The position numbers were made by a program, and so were the translations under genes. A DNA stretch of 64,000 nt from an uncultured archaeon. Lineage in GTDB: Archaea > Thermoproteota > Nitrososphaeria_A > Caldarchaeales > Calditenuaceae. How positions within the stretch are numbered: the first letter of the stretch is position 1; each line of letters starts with the position of its first letter. A model generated the notes under the pieces. That model saw only the letters and a program-made list of their open reading frames with translations. It made no database searches and was not told the DNA's origin. The stretch spans positions 210,745 to 274,744 of the forward strand of contig CALIKS010000001.1 in the NCBI GenBank assembly GCA_938017985.1, read 5' to 3'. Positions 35,502-45,393 of this stretch are shown here, piece by piece.

Positions 35502-36902
35502 ATGAATAACAAAAAAGTTTTTCTTGATGAGAATGATATTCCGAGGCAATGGTATAACATTTTACCCGATTTGCCTGCCCAACTTCCGCCTCCAATTGAT
35601 CCTAATACCAGAGAACCAATTAACCCAAAAGCCTTAGAGAGAATTTTTCCACGAGCATTGATTGAGCAGGAGATTAGCGCTGATAGATGGATAGACATTC
35701 CTTCAGAAGTGCGGGATATATACACGATGTGGAGGCCAACTCCACTAATAAGAGCTAAGCGACTTGAGAAATTTTTAAAAACACCTGCGCGGATTTACTA
35801 CAAGTATGAAGGAGTAAGTCCTCCGGGTTCACATAAACCAAACACTGCGGTAGCTCAGGCGTATTATAACTATAAGGAAGGTATTGAGAGACTTGCCACC
35901 GAGACTGGTGCTGGACAATGGGGCTCTGCCTTGGCATTTGCTTGCAACTTATTCGGACTGAAATGTACTGTATATATGGTCAGGTCGAGTTACGATCAGA
36001 AGCCATATAGAAGAGTGCTTATGCATTGTTGGGGAGCTGATGTTTATCCTAGTCCAAGCAATAATACGAAATTTGGAAAAACAATACTTGATAAAAATCC
36101 TAATCATCCAGGAAGTCTCGGAATTGCTATTAGTGAAGCTATAGAGGATGCAGTTACTCATGAAAACGTAAAGTACAGTTTAGGAAGCGTGTTGAATCAT
36201 GTACTAATTCATCAAACAGTCCAAGGTCTCGAAGCGAAAAAGCAACTTGAAATTTTGAATGAATATCCCGACATAGTGGCAGGTTGTGTAGGTGGTGGTA
36301 GCAGCTTTTCAGGATTATTTTGGCCGTTTTATTATGATGTTTATGTTGCAAAGAAATCACCAAAGATGGTTAAGTTTATTGCAACTGAACCAACAGCTTG
36401 TCCAACAATGACGAGGGGAATATATACGTACGATTTTGGAGACACTGCTAAAAAGACACCTTTATTAGCCATGTATACTTTAGGCTCTGATTTCATACCA
36501 GCTCCTATTCACGCAGGTGGATTAAGATATCACGGCGATGCACCGACACTGTGTTTATTGCTGAAGCATCATCTAATTGAGCCGATCGCGTATAACCAAG
36601 TCCAAGTTTTTGAAGCTGCAACTATTTTTGCAAGGACTGAGGGAATAATTCCTGCTCCAGAACCATCCCACACTATTAGATACGTGATAGAAGAGGCCTT
36701 ACGCTGTAAACACACAGGCGAAGAAAAAGTAATCCTCTTCAACTTATGCGGCCATGGCTACTTCGACCTCCAAGCATACCAAGAATTCTTTGAAGGCAAA
36801 CTACCGGCATGGGAATATCCAGAAGAAGAAGTTAAGAAATCAATTGATAAGCATCTCGAAGAATATCCCTGGATAAAAGAACTACCATTCTTACGACAGT
36901 AA
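35502..36902 (+). CDS. trpB2: Tryptophan synthase beta-like protein, TrpB2 type
   Basis: The protein is about 466 aa from ATG 35502. It carries the PLP lysine motif [18 protein letters not shown], the [13 protein letters not shown] block and the glycine-rich [10 protein letters not shown]. The long N terminus ([19 protein letters not shown]) marks the TrpB2 group. TrpB2 makes Trp from indole and serine, often without TrpA; no trpA or other trp genes are nearby. A start at 35457 is open but unlikely. Confidence 0.92.
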   Translation: MNNKKVFLDENDIPRQWYNILPDLPAQLPPPIDPNTREPINPKALERIFPRALIEQEISADRWIDIPSEVRDIYTMWRPTPLIRAKRLEKFLKTPARIYYKYEGVSPPGSHKPNTAVAQAYYNYKEGIERLATETGAGQWGSALAFACNLFGLKCTVYMVRSSYDQKPYRRVLMHCWGADVYPSPSNNTKFGKTILDKNPNHPGSLGIAISEAIEDAVTHENVKYSLGSVLNHVLIHQTVQGLEAKKQLEILNEYPDIVAGCVGGGSSFSGLFWPFYYDVYVAKKSPKMVKFIATEPTACPTMTRGIYTYDFGDTAKKTPLLAMYTLGSDFIPAPIHAGGLRYHGDAPTLCLLLKHHLIEPIAYNQVQVFEAATIFARTEGIIPAPEPSHTIRYVIEEALRCKHTGEEKVILFNLCGHGYFDLQAYQEFFEGKLPAWEYPEEEVKKSIDKHLEEYPWIKELPFLRQ

Positions 36903-36912
36903 GAAGCCTCAT

Positions 36913-36926
36913 TATATATAAATATT
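36913..36926 (+). promoter_or_regulatory. TATA box before L40e
   Basis: TTATATATAAATAT lies about 30-40 nt before the L40e ATG, right after the trpB2 stop. Confidence 0.5.
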
Positions 36927-36955
36927 GGCATAAAACCTGTTAGAGGAGAACAGCT

Positions 36956-37117
36956 ATGCCAATTACTGATACTACTTTGTTGCAACTGGCCCAGCGAAAA
37001 AGATTAAACTACAAAATATGTCGTGACTGCGGTGCAAAGAATGCGCCCACAGCGGAGAAATGCAGGAAATGCAGAAGTTATAACTTAAGATGGAAGAAGC
37101 GTGAGATTAAGAGATAA
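36956..37117 (+). CDS. rpl40e: Large ribosomal subunit protein eL40 (L40e)
   Basis: The 53-aa protein runs MPITDTTLLQLAQRKRLNYK, then CRDCGAKNAPTAEKCRKCRS, then NLRWKKREIKR. The four Cys (22, 25, 36, 39) form the zinc site of archaeal L40e, the homologue of the eukaryotic ubiquitin-fused protein. A good ribosome site AGAGGAGA precedes the ATG. It is easily missed because of its length. Confidence 0.95.
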   Translation: MPITDTTLLQLAQRKRLNYKICRDCGAKNAPTAEKCRKCRSYNLRWKKREIKR

Positions 37118-37140
37118 AATGCCGTAATCGTAGAAATAAT

Positions 37141-37809
37141 CTAAGCGACAAATAAATCTTCAAGAGATTTCTTAATAATTTTTACTGAGAATATCTCTGT
37201 AAAATTTTTCACGAAAATTCTTTTAACATCTTCTAATGATATGTCTCTACCTAAAATTTCGTTTAAAGATGTAATAAGGCTAGGCTCAAACCCGCAAGGT
37301 TTAATCATTTTGAAGTAATTTAAATTAACGTTTATATTTATTGCTACTCCATGATATGCTATCCAGTTCTTAATTGCTAATCCTATTGAGGCGATTTTTT
37401 TACCGTTGACCCATACTCCTGGCTTTTTATCCATCCTTTCAGCCGGAATACCATATTCCTTAAGCGTTAAGATACATACATTTTCTAGCATTTCTACGAA
37501 TTGAGGTACATCTAGACGCATTTTTATCAGGTTGACTATTGGATACGCGACAAGCTGCCCGGGACCATGATATGTAGCTGATCCTCCTCTCTCCACTTTG
37601 ATGACAGGAATATCCGTTCCGGGAATATCTTCTAATTTTCCTCGCTTACCAATGGTGTAGACGTGGGGATGTTCAACTGTTATTAAAACATCGGGAAGTT
37701 CATTTACAAGTCTCTTGTTCACAAGGTGTCTTTGAAAGTTTAGCGCTTTATTATACTCCATGAATCCAAGATCAAGATGATACATTATACGTTCATGAAA
37801 TCTTGACAT
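37141..37809 (-). CDS. lipB: Lipoyl(octanoyl) transferase LipB
   Basis: The protein is about 222 aa. It transfers octanoate from acyl carrier protein to lipoyl domains. Motifs are ERGGSATYHGPGQLVAYP, GVWVNGKKIASIGL with the catalytic Lys, and IKPCGF with the acyl-Cys. The start is uncertain: ATG 37809 (MSRFHERIM) is listed, 37830 overlaps lpdA further, and 37785 would not overlap. It is the last gene of lipA-lpdA-lipB. Confidence 0.92.
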   Translation of the reverse strand: MSRFHERIMYHLDLGFMEYNKALNFQRHLVNKRLVNELPDVLITVEHPHVYTIGKRGKLEDIPGTDIPVIKVERGGSATYHGPGQLVAYPIVNLIKMRLDVPQFVEMLENVCILTLKEYGIPAERMDKKPGVWVNGKKIASIGLAIKNWIAYHGVAININVNLNYFKMIKPCGFEPSLITSLNEILGRDISLEDVKRIFVKNFTEIFSVKIIKKSLEDLFVA

Positions 37810-39181
37810 AATGTATTCCTTTTCCTGCAATCGATTTTATAGCCTCGCTATATATTTCTGAATAAGTCGGATGCACAAATATTATTCTTGATAATTCATC
37901 AATAGTATTTTTAGTTGACATTAAAATAGATGCGTAATTAATTAGCTCTGTTGCTAATGGGCCCACTATTTGAATTCCTAAAATTACGCCTGCACCATTG
38001 TAAATCACTTTTATGAATGTGTTTCTTTTAGTCTCTATTGATCCCTTACCAATGCTCATGTAAGGAATCTTAATTACATTTACGTTTATACCATTTTTTA
38101 CTGCCTCAGCCTCAGTTAACCCTATCATAGCCACTTCTGGTTCTGTAAATATCCCAATAGGCACTAATTTTTCGTCAATAGTACACTCATGAGAAGCGAT
38201 ATTTTCAGCACATATTATTCCCTGTGCCGATGCCCGATGGGCTAAGAAAGGAGGACCAGTAATATCTCCAACGGCAAATATTCCTTCTACGCTAGTTTTT
38301 TGTCTTTCATCAACTTTAATGAATCCTTTTGACGTTAATTTTATTCCAAGTCTTTCGAGCTGATAAACTTCCTTAATGGGAGTTTTACCAACAGCAACTA
38401 ATACATAATCAACGATGTATTTTTCTCCATTTGAGAGCCTTATCTTTACATCATTATTATCATACTCGTATGACTCAACAGAAGTGTTTAAATGAATTTT
38501 GAGTCCCTGCATCTCTAGGGAACGTTTTAAAGTCGATGAAATGTCTTTATCGACGTTTGGAAGCAACTGGTCTAGTATTTCGACTATAATTATCTCTGAG
38601 CCTAGCTTTGCATATGCTAGGCCTAATTCTAATCCTATTGCTCCTCCCCCCACTACCATTAATCTTTTTGGTATATTATCTAATGATAATGCCTCTTTAA
38701 ACGAGATTATTCTACGTCCGTCGAATGGTAAAACCTCTAGCTGAGCAGGCATAGAACCCATTGCTAGGACTACGTATTTTGTTTCAATTGACCTAGTACA
38801 TACACCGTCGTTTATCACAACCTTATTGACATCTACTAATTTTCCTTCGCCTTTTATCAAATCGACTTTATTTGTCTTGAGTAGATACGAAATACCTTCC
38901 CTCAATCTTCTAATTATTGCATCTTTTTTACTCCATAATTGTAAAATTGATGGTTCTATGTTTCCATTGACCAGCCCGTGTTTTATTAGTTCTTTTACAT
39001 TATAAATCTTAGTAGAATAATCTATTAGTAATTTTGAGGGGATGCATCCATAGTTTGTACATTCCCCGCCTAGCTCGTGTTTTTCAACTAGGAGGGTTTT
39101 AAATCCTAACTGTGCTAGTCTAATGGCAGAGACGTACCCGCCAGGGCCAGCTCCAATAACTACAGCATCATAATTTTTCAT
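37793..39181 (-). CDS. lpdA: Dihydrolipoamide dehydrogenase
   Basis: The 462-aa flavoprotein regenerates oxidised lipoyl groups. It has the FAD motif GAGPGGYVSAIRLAQLG, the redox disulfide GGECTNYGCIPSK, the NAD motif GGGAIGLELGLAYAKLG, GIFAVGDITG, and C-terminal IIFVHPTYSE with the catalytic His. It sits between lipA and lipB, so the operon makes and uses lipoate for 2-oxoacid dehydrogenase or glycine-cleavage complexes encoded elsewhere. Confidence 0.95.
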   Translation of the reverse strand: MKNYDAVVIGAGPGGYVSAIRLAQLGFKTLLVEKHELGGECTNYGCIPSKLLIDYSTKIYNVKELIKHGLVNGNIEPSILQLWSKKDAIIRRLREGISYLLKTNKVDLIKGEGKLVDVNKVVINDGVCTRSIETKYVVLAMGSMPAQLEVLPFDGRRIISFKEALSLDNIPKRLMVVGGGAIGLELGLAYAKLGSEIIIVEILDQLLPNVDKDISSTLKRSLEMQGLKIHLNTSVESYEYDNNDVKIRLSNGEKYIVDYVLVAVGKTPIKEVYQLERLGIKLTSKGFIKVDERQKTSVEGIFAVGDITGPPFLAHRASAQGIICAENIASHECTIDEKLVPIGIFTEPEVAMIGLTEAEAVKNGINVNVIKIPYMSIGKGSIETKRNTFIKVIYNGAGVILGIQIVGPLATELINYASILMSTKNTIDELSRIIFVHPTYSEIYSEAIKSIAGKGIHYVKIS

Positions 39182-39189
39182 TATTTGAA

Positions 39190-40092
39190 TTATTTAATAT
39201 TGTAGGATAAAAACCTATTATTTTTTATTAAGAATTCAGCTGCTTTGTATGAGCTTCTTACAAGTGGTCCTGCAACTACTAGTTTAAATCCCATGTCCTC
39301 GGCTATTTTTTTGTATTTATCGAAAAGTGCTGGCTCTACGTATTTTAGTACAGGTAAATGGATGTTCTTTAGGCTTGGTCTCAGATACTGTCCAATAAAA
39401 ACAATATCGACATTAGCTTCTCTTATCAATTTGAGAGAATTGACTATGTCTTCCTCGTTCTCACCGAGTCCTAGCATAAATGAAGTTTTAGTAATTAGTT
39501 GTGGATTTAATTCTTTAGCCGTCCTAAGGACGTTTAGTGACAAATCAAAGGAGGCACGTTTATCCCGTACATATGGAGATAGCCTATAAACTGTCTCTAC
39601 ATTGTGACATAATACGTCTGGGCCTGCATCTATAACTTGTTTTATTAACATTACTTCTCCTCGAAAATCAGGTATCAGGGCTTCTACAATTACGTTGGGG
39701 CAACTTTTCTTGATCGATTCTATAGTCTTTGCAAATTGAAGTGCTCCTCCATCAGGTAAATCGTCTCTGCACACTGAGGTCAAAACTACATATTTAAGAC
39801 CAAGCTCCTTTACGGCTTCTGCGACACGTATATGCTCAGTTGTATCTACTCTTCCTCTTGGGTTTCCCTTCGTCACGGCGCAAAACCTACAACTCCTAGT
39901 ACAGACATCTCCCAGTATCATGATTGTACCTGTCCCACTCTCCCAGCATTCAGCAATATTCGGGCATAAAGCTTCTTCGCAGACAGTGTGAAGTTGATAC
40001 TTCTTGAATATTCTTGATACTTTTCCATAAGAGGGATAGGACGGTAATTTTGTTCTGAGCCATCCAGGTTTTCTTAACGAGTTATTAATCAT
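39190..40092 (-). CDS. lipA: Lipoyl synthase
   Basis: The 300-aa radical-SAM enzyme inserts two sulfurs into octanoyl groups. It has both cluster motifs: the auxiliary CEEALCPNIAECW and the SAM motif CTRSCRFCAV. Late motifs (HNVETVYRLSP, SFMLGLGE, C-terminal LVRSSYKAAEF) match LipA. It is first in the lipoylation operon. De novo lipoylation of this bacterial type (LipA plus LipB) is not universal in archaea. Confidence 0.95.
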   Translation of the reverse strand: MINNSLRKPGWLRTKLPSYPSYGKVSRIFKKYQLHTVCEEALCPNIAECWESGTGTIMILGDVCTRSCRFCAVTKGNPRGRVDTTEHIRVAEAVKELGLKYVVLTSVCRDDLPDGGALQFAKTIESIKKSCPNVIVEALIPDFRGEVMLIKQVIDAGPDVLCHNVETVYRLSPYVRDKRASFDLSLNVLRTAKELNPQLITKTSFMLGLGENEEDIVNSLKLIREANVDIVFIGQYLRPSLKNIHLPVLKYVEPALFDKYKKIAEDMGFKLVVAGPLVRSSYKAAEFLIKNNRFLSYNIK

Positions 40093-40151
40093 TGATTATT
40101 ATGAATTTCAACTTAAATATATCCATGATTATAAATTCATAGCTAAAACAT

Positions 40152-41036
40152 TTAATGAACAGATTGTTCCTCATCTTTGTCTCGCTTGTATGGCTCTACA
40201 TGAATAATAAGGTCGGCAATTACAAAATCACTTACTGTGTCCTTGATTTTTCTCTCTACTTCATGCGCAATCTCATGGGCTTTATCTAAAGAAATTTCTG
40301 GATCTAGAAGCAAGTGCATGTCTATGAAGTATCCTTTTAATGTTTTTCTGCTTCTGACCATATGAGAATCCATAACTCCGCTTACCGTCATGCTAATCTT
40401 CTTAACTTCCTCTATCAATGATTTAGGCAATCCCTCATCGATCAATGAAGTCAATGAAGATTTAAGATTAGTAACTATTGCATAAATAAATACAAAACTT
40501 ACTGCCATTGCTGCTAACGCATCAAAGACGGGGTTAAGCTCGATTGCTAATATAACTCCTACGAGAATAATTATTGAGTCTGTTAAATCAACAAGAAGAT
40601 GTCTAGTTTCTGCCTGAATAGCTAGTGCACCTGTTTTTTTAGAGCTCCACGATAATAATAGATATGAGAATAAGGGTAGTACTAATGAAAGTACTGCAAA
40701 GTAGAGTGCCTCTTCATCTATTTTTATAGGCTCCAAAAACCGTCCTATCGAGGGTAAAAGAATCAGCATTACAGAAGCTGACATAATAATAGAAGTAACA
40801 ATTGCTGAAATATTTTGATATTTGTAATGACCGTATGGATGATCCACATCTGGAGGTAGTGCTGACCTCTTTAAAAAATAGAGAAGAAAAGACAAACTCA
40901 ATACGTTTATTCCAGCCTCGACACCACCGAATAAAACCGCTAGACTTTTCGTAACAATTCCCCCTATAATTAAGATAGTCATGGCTAAGATATTCAGAGT
41001 AAAGACCGCATAAAGCATCTTGTATCCAGACATCAA
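40152..41036 (-). CDS. Cation diffusion facilitator (CDF) metal efflux protein
   Basis: The 294-aa protein has about six helices, with metal-site residues in PYGHYKYQNISAI and AETRHLLVDLTDS (the H-x3-D pattern of helix 5). The cytoplasmic C-terminal domain (about 205-285) is ferredoxin-like with several His and Glu (DMHLLLDPE, KAHEIAHEVE). It exports Zn2+, Mn2+, Fe2+ or similar by proton exchange; the metal cannot be read from sequence. Confidence 0.9.
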   Translation of the reverse strand: MMSGYKMLYAVFTLNILAMTILIIGGIVTKSLAVLFGGVEAGINVLSLSFLLYFLKRSALPPDVDHPYGHYKYQNISAIVTSIIMSASVMLILLPSIGRFLEPIKIDEEALYFAVLSLVLPLFSYLLLSWSSKKTGALAIQAETRHLLVDLTDSIIILVGVILAIELNPVFDALAAMAVSFVFIYAIVTNLKSSLTSLIDEGLPKSLIEEVKKISMTVSGVMDSHMVRSRKTLKGYFIDMHLLLDPEISLDKAHEIAHEVERKIKDTVSDFVIADLIIHVEPYKRDKDEEQSVH

Positions 41037-41156
41037 AAATCACTTATTAAAATGAATAGGGATACTTTTAAGTTATTTTGGCATGATTATTTTTGTAAAA
41101 AATAGAGCTGTTATTTTTTAACATATACTGACAAATTGTCTTTTACTGTAGTATCA

Positions 41157-41231
41157 CGCCTGGGCCGGGATTTGAACCCGGGTCCGGCGGGCGACAGCCG
41201 CCGATACTAGACCTGGCTATACTACCCAGGC
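41157..41231 (-). tRNA. tRNA-Asp (GTC)
   Basis: Acceptor GCCTGGG/CCCAGGC, anticodon stem GGCGG/CCGCC around loop CTGTCGC with anticodon GTC, T-arm CCGGG-TTCAAAT-CCCGG, discriminator G as expected for Asp. 75 nt, no intron, no encoded CCA. Confidence 0.93.
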
Positions 41232-41448
41232 AAATTCAATTGATCTCTCCGTCTTGTCGTCTTGCCAGGCCTGTATATAAACAATTAATTGGGAAAAAAT
41301 AAATCTTCTCTTACTTAGGATAGTTTTTCCTGACTTAACTTTTTAAGGGGGAGAAATGTTAACAAGCTTTACATGGCCTCAATTTTTCGCATATGCTTCA
41401 GTTTAGATTAGAATAATTGAATACCGCAAATGTTTCTTAATTTAGATA
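41232..41448. other. Intergenic stretch with no convincing gene
   Basis: About 217 nt of AT-rich DNA. It holds AAGGGGGAG followed by a 16-codon frame (MLTSFTWPQFFAYASV, from ATG 41356), which has a ribosome-site-like lead but no other support. Confidence 0.3.
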
Positions 41449-42462
41449 TTATTGTTGATCAATGAGATGCCAAAGCTCGTCTATTACTGGACTGTCGATT
41501 TTTGTCTCACCAGACTTATCTATCAATAATTTATCTGTTTTCTTAGTTATCCTTCCGATAATTCTCGCCCCGACTTTTCTAAGAATTTTCATGTCTAGGT
41601 TCCTGATTGTTGCGAGTAGAACACCTGAGCTTATGAGCCTTAACGGATCAATTTTTAATGCCCTGCATATCTCGGCTGTTACTTTTGAAACTGGGATCAT
41701 TTCTTTCCATACTTTGAATCCACAATTAGATGCTTTTGCTAGTTCATATAGGCCTCCAATTATGCCTCCTTCCGTAGGATCATGCATTGAAGTTACACCT
41801 GAATGTCTAGCTAGGTATAATGCCTCTTTAACTACGCTGATATGTCTAAAGTATTTTTTTGCAATATTTATCGTTGGGACGGGGACCCCTCTTTTTCTAA
41901 GCCTCTCTTCAAAATCGCTAGCAAGTATTGCTGTTCCCTCTAATCCGGCTGTTTTACTCATTATTATGTAGTCTCCAGGCATGGCTCCAGATGTTGTAAT
42001 AATCTTCTTTGAAATAAGTGTCCCAGACATATGTCCAATGACTATAGGAGAAGTTATAAAGGGTGCGACTTCTGTGTGGCCAGTAACAATAGCAACTCCT
42101 AAAGATTTAGCCGCCTCATGCATCTGTCTGGTTATCATTTTTAGATCTGAAAGTGTGGCGTTTCGAGGTAGCAATATACATGCTGAGAACCATTTAGGTT
42201 CTCCTCCACATACAGCTATGTCATTAGCATTTATGTGAATGGATAACCATCCTAATAATTCCCGTGAACCAGTAACGGGGTCACATGCCATCACAACCTT
42301 ATTTGAACTAAGTTTAACAATACCAGCGTCTTCGCCATATTTTGGCGGTAATAACACATCCTGTCTCTTCTTACCCAAAAATTTTAATATATATTGTCTA
42401 AGAGCCTCCTCAGGGATCTTTCCAAGCTTTAATGATTTATATTGAGTCAATCTCTGCATCAT
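41449..42462 (-). CDS. AIR synthase-related (PurM/HypE-like) ATP-binding protein
   Basis: The 337-aa protein has the PurM/HypE fold signatures: LPPKYGEDAGIV, VVMACDPVTGS, HINANDIAVCGGEPKWFS, VTGHTEV and SMHDPTEGGIIGGLYE. The last block is typical of the HypE-like branch. The C-terminal cysteine tail needed for [NiFe]-hydrogenase HypE is absent (it ends DELWHLIDQQ), so it is not a canonical HypE. It probably dephosphorylates or activates a carboxamide-type substrate. No hydrogenase genes are nearby. Confidence 0.8.
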   Translation of the reverse strand: MMQRLTQYKSLKLGKIPEEALRQYILKFLGKKRQDVLLPPKYGEDAGIVKLSSNKVVMACDPVTGSRELLGWLSIHINANDIAVCGGEPKWFSACILLPRNATLSDLKMITRQMHEAAKSLGVAIVTGHTEVAPFITSPIVIGHMSGTLISKKIITTSGAMPGDYIIMSKTAGLEGTAILASDFEERLRKRGVPVPTINIAKKYFRHISVVKEALYLARHSGVTSMHDPTEGGIIGGLYELAKASNCGFKVWKEMIPVSKVTAEICRALKIDPLRLISSGVLLATIRNLDMKILRKVGARIIGRITKKTDKLLIDKSGETKIDSPVIDELWHLIDQQ

Positions 42463-42487
42463 TTAATAAATGATATGAAGTTATAAA

Positions 42488-43918
42488 TTATTTTGAACGT
42501 TTTAGCTTACGTGTCCTATGAGGTCTTCTCATAACAACTACAATTAATGCAGCAAGCAAAACGAACAGTAAAATTAGTTCAATAGAGAGCATCATTACTT
42601 GCCCCATATCTACCACATTGGTGCCAGTAGTAGTTATGTAAGTTGTTGCTGTTGATTTAGTAGTTGTTACAGTTTCAGTTGTCACTATTATGCCATTTTT
42701 TATACTAAATGTTCCTGCTGTCGACTTGATAAGATTATCACCCCAGTCAAGAACTTCTATCACAAAAGTAATCTTGCCATCTAAGTCGTTTAGCAAAATG
42801 GATGCAACAAACTTATTATTGACATTCTTTATCATTGGAACCATTTTTAGTTTTTTATTTCCTTGCATAACAACAACTCGCGGATATCCATCTTTAATAT
42901 CCATCTCCCGGTCTTTAATGGTTGCCTCGATAAATAGCTCAGATTCGCTCTTAATAGTTGAGGTAACTTCCGATATCTCGGGAGAATATGAGACGATTAC
43001 ATAGCCTAAGTTATTCTTTTTTACATCGATAAAGTATACCTTGCTCTTTTTAAGAAGATCTGAAAATGTAGGTAAAATTCCTCCAAGCGAACGTTCTGTA
43101 ATCGAATCATCAATAATCTCACCGATTACTCCTGAAGCCGCATTAACAAATATAATTCTTGTAGGCTCTATCGCGTAGAGCTTGTTTATTCCAATGGTAC
43201 CTGATTTTGGCTTGAATGTTTTTAATGGTGCTGTTGAATCAATTGATATAAAAGATATAGAATTATCATTAGAGATTATCCATGCTTCATTTTCAGATAC
43301 TGCGAGTATAGCATATAAAAGTGTATTTAGTGTAATAGACTTCTCTATGCCAGTTGAAGTATCAATTCTACGTATGCTTTTTCCATCAGGACCAATATAC
43401 CACACATATATACCGAACTCGCTGAGACCTTGAGCAGAATCAATCATATCTATATTAAATTCTTTTACGATAACTCCTTCCTCATTAATTAATAAAAGAT
43501 CATTAGAGCCTATTAGTTTTATCCAAAATCCATTGAGGGAATTCCAAGAATTTTCTACTGGCTTAGGCAACACTACTGTTTTGTACATTTCTAATGATGT
43601 GAGGTCAATGAGTATGACTTTGTCATTTCCTCGTTCAAAAGCCATTATTTTGTCACCACTTCTTAAAATTTTAGTCGCTTCAATTGGCAGGTTTACTATT
43701 CTAACAGATTCTGATGTCAAGTCTACTCTACAAACAATTTTTTCTAATGGCAAAGCTAACCACACATAGCCATAATCATCTACGAGCATATCGGATGGTG
43801 TAGATGTTAGTGGCGGATAGGTCAGATGTATTGGCTCAGACATAGAATTTACAGGTGCAATGATTGATAGAAATAGAAATTGTAATATTGCTAAAACTAT
43901 TAGTTTAGTCTTGTCCAT
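42488..43918 (-). CDS. Secreted, membrane-anchored beta-propeller protein
   Basis: The 476-aa protein has a signal peptide (about 1-25), repeated strand blocks like YGYVWLALPLEKIVCRVDL and YVWYIGPDGKSIRRID resembling virginiamycin-B-lyase or SMP-30-type propeller blades, a beta-sandwich-like region (about 320-410), a Thr-rich linker (about 415-440) and a C-terminal transmembrane helix followed by basic residues (RRPHRTRKLKRSK). It is predicted to sit outside the cell as part of the surface layer. The ligand is unknown. Confidence 0.7.
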   Translation of the reverse strand: MDKTKLIVLAILQFLFLSIIAPVNSMSEPIHLTYPPLTSTPSDMLVDDYGYVWLALPLEKIVCRVDLTSESVRIVNLPIEATKILRSGDKIMAFERGNDKVILIDLTSLEMYKTVVLPKPVENSWNSLNGFWIKLIGSNDLLLINEEGVIVKEFNIDMIDSAQGLSEFGIYVWYIGPDGKSIRRIDTSTGIEKSITLNTLLYAILAVSENEAWIISNDNSISFISIDSTAPLKTFKPKSGTIGINKLYAIEPTRIIFVNAASGVIGEIIDDSITERSLGGILPTFSDLLKKSKVYFIDVKKNNLGYVIVSYSPEISEVTSTIKSESELFIEATIKDREMDIKDGYPRVVVMQGNKKLKMVPMIKNVNNKFVASILLNDLDGKITFVIEVLDWGDNLIKSTAGTFSIKNGIIVTTETVTTTKSTATTYITTTGTNVVDMGQVMMLSIELILLFVLLAALIVVVMRRPHRTRKLKRSK

Positions 43919-43991
43919 ACTTCTGTCTATGTGTTGGTGACTAAACCTAAATATATATTTGAGATTTCCTCCTTGTTATGTTGAGTACTAA

Positions 43992-45365
43992 ATGAGTACG
44001 ATAATTAAAAATACAGATGAGTTATTTGACAGGTTTTCTGAATCAAATGAATTAATTAGACTACTCGTGGAGTGCATTTCTAAAGCTATAGAAAGTGTTC
44101 AGCCAATGACTGCCCTTGCCAATCACGTAAAACTTCAAGAAAATGTACTTATTATTAATAATCATGAGTTTGATTTGAAAAAATTTGAAAGGATATTCCT
44201 TCTGTCTGTTGGGAAAGCTTCTCTTGGAATGTCTGAATTCGTCATAAACCTATTAAGAAAAAATATTGATGGAGGAGTCGTTATTTACCCGGAAGGGGCT
44301 GAGAAACCAAAGATTAATGCTCCAAATATTGATTTTATCGAGTCTAGTCATCCAGTCCCAAATGAAAAGGGGCTAAGGGCCGCTAGCAAGGTCGTAGAAT
44401 TATCAAGAACTATCAAACCTAACGACCTAATCATATTTTTATTATCAGGTGGCGCCTCGGCACTACTCCCCTTGCCATTTGAAGGAATTAGTTTAGAAGA
44501 TAAAATAGAGACGACAAAAATACTTCTTAAGGCTGGAGCTACGATACATGAGGTCAATACAGTAAGAAAGCATATCTCAGCGATAAAGGGTGGAAGACTT
44601 GCAGAAATGCTATACCCAGCTACTGTGATAAGTCTAATTATTTCAGATGTTCCGGGAGATAATCTAGAAGTTATAGGGTCCGGACCCACGGTACCAGACC
44701 CTACAACCTTTAAGGATGCGTACAATATTTTGATCATGAGAAACATCAAGGATAAAATTCCTGAGAATGTTGTTAGATTAATAGAAAACGGGGTTAGAGG
44801 ATACATCAAAGAGACGCCAAAACCATCCTCGCATGTTTTTCAGAAGGTTAGAAATTTCATCGTCGCAAGGGTTAGAGATGCTTGCTTAGCAGCGGCCGAA
44901 CACGCAAATAAGAAGGGATGGAATACAATTATCTTATCTGACGAAGTTGAGGGAGAAGCATCCTCAGTAGGCAAGGTATTCGGCTCAATTGCTAAGTACT
45001 ATCATAAGAAAAGTAAGTTGTTAATAGTGAGTGGGGGAGAAACAACCGTAAGAGTAAAGGGAAACGGAATTGGTGGAAGAAATCAAGAGGTAGCACTAGC
45101 AGCGTCTATAAAGATTGCTGGACTAAAAGATGTTCTTGTATGCTCTATGGGTACTGATGGAATTGATGGTCCTACCGATGCTGCAGGTGCAATAGTAGAT
45201 GGAAAAACATACAATTTGGGAGTATCGAATATGATGCACCCAGAAGATTACTTAAACAATAATGATTCATATAACTATTTCAAAAAGATTGGTGGACTCA
45301 TCTTCACTGGCTATACTGGTACAAACGTCGGAGATATATCAATGATTCTGACCACTAATTCTTAA
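43992..45365 (+). CDS. gck: Glycerate 2-kinase (MOFRL family)
   Basis: The 457-aa kinase phosphorylates D-glycerate at C2 for the branched or semi-phosphorylative Entner-Doudoroff pathway or serine/glycerate use. The N-terminal domain has LLSGGASALLPLP and NTVRKHISAIKGGRLAE; the C-terminal MOFRL domain has IVSGGETTVRVKGNGIGGRN and MGTDGIDGPTDAAGA. Length is typical of archaeal GCK. It is followed 28 nt later by an acyl-CoA dehydrogenase on the same strand. Confidence 0.93.
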   Translation: MSTIIKNTDELFDRFSESNELIRLLVECISKAIESVQPMTALANHVKLQENVLIINNHEFDLKKFERIFLLSVGKASLGMSEFVINLLRKNIDGGVVIYPEGAEKPKINAPNIDFIESSHPVPNEKGLRAASKVVELSRTIKPNDLIIFLLSGGASALLPLPFEGISLEDKIETTKILLKAGATIHEVNTVRKHISAIKGGRLAEMLYPATVISLIISDVPGDNLEVIGSGPTVPDPTTFKDAYNILIMRNIKDKIPENVVRLIENGVRGYIKETPKPSSHVFQKVRNFIVARVRDACLAAAEHANKKGWNTIILSDEVEGEASSVGKVFGSIAKYYHKKSKLLIVSGGETTVRVKGNGIGGRNQEVALAASIKIAGLKDVLVCSMGTDGIDGPTDAAGAIVDGKTYNLGVSNMMHPEDYLNNNDSYNYFKKIGGLIFTGYTGTNVGDISMILTTNS

Positions 45366-45393
45366 ATTTCAGACCACCAACATTTAATTCATA

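Noticed and set aside
41356-41406. 16-codon frame behind AAGGGGGAG
   Set aside because: Too short and without conservation evidence; the purine run may be chance.
41449-42462. Canonical HypE hydrogenase maturation protein
   Set aside because: The C-terminal cysteine needed for HypE is missing and no hydrogenase genes are near.
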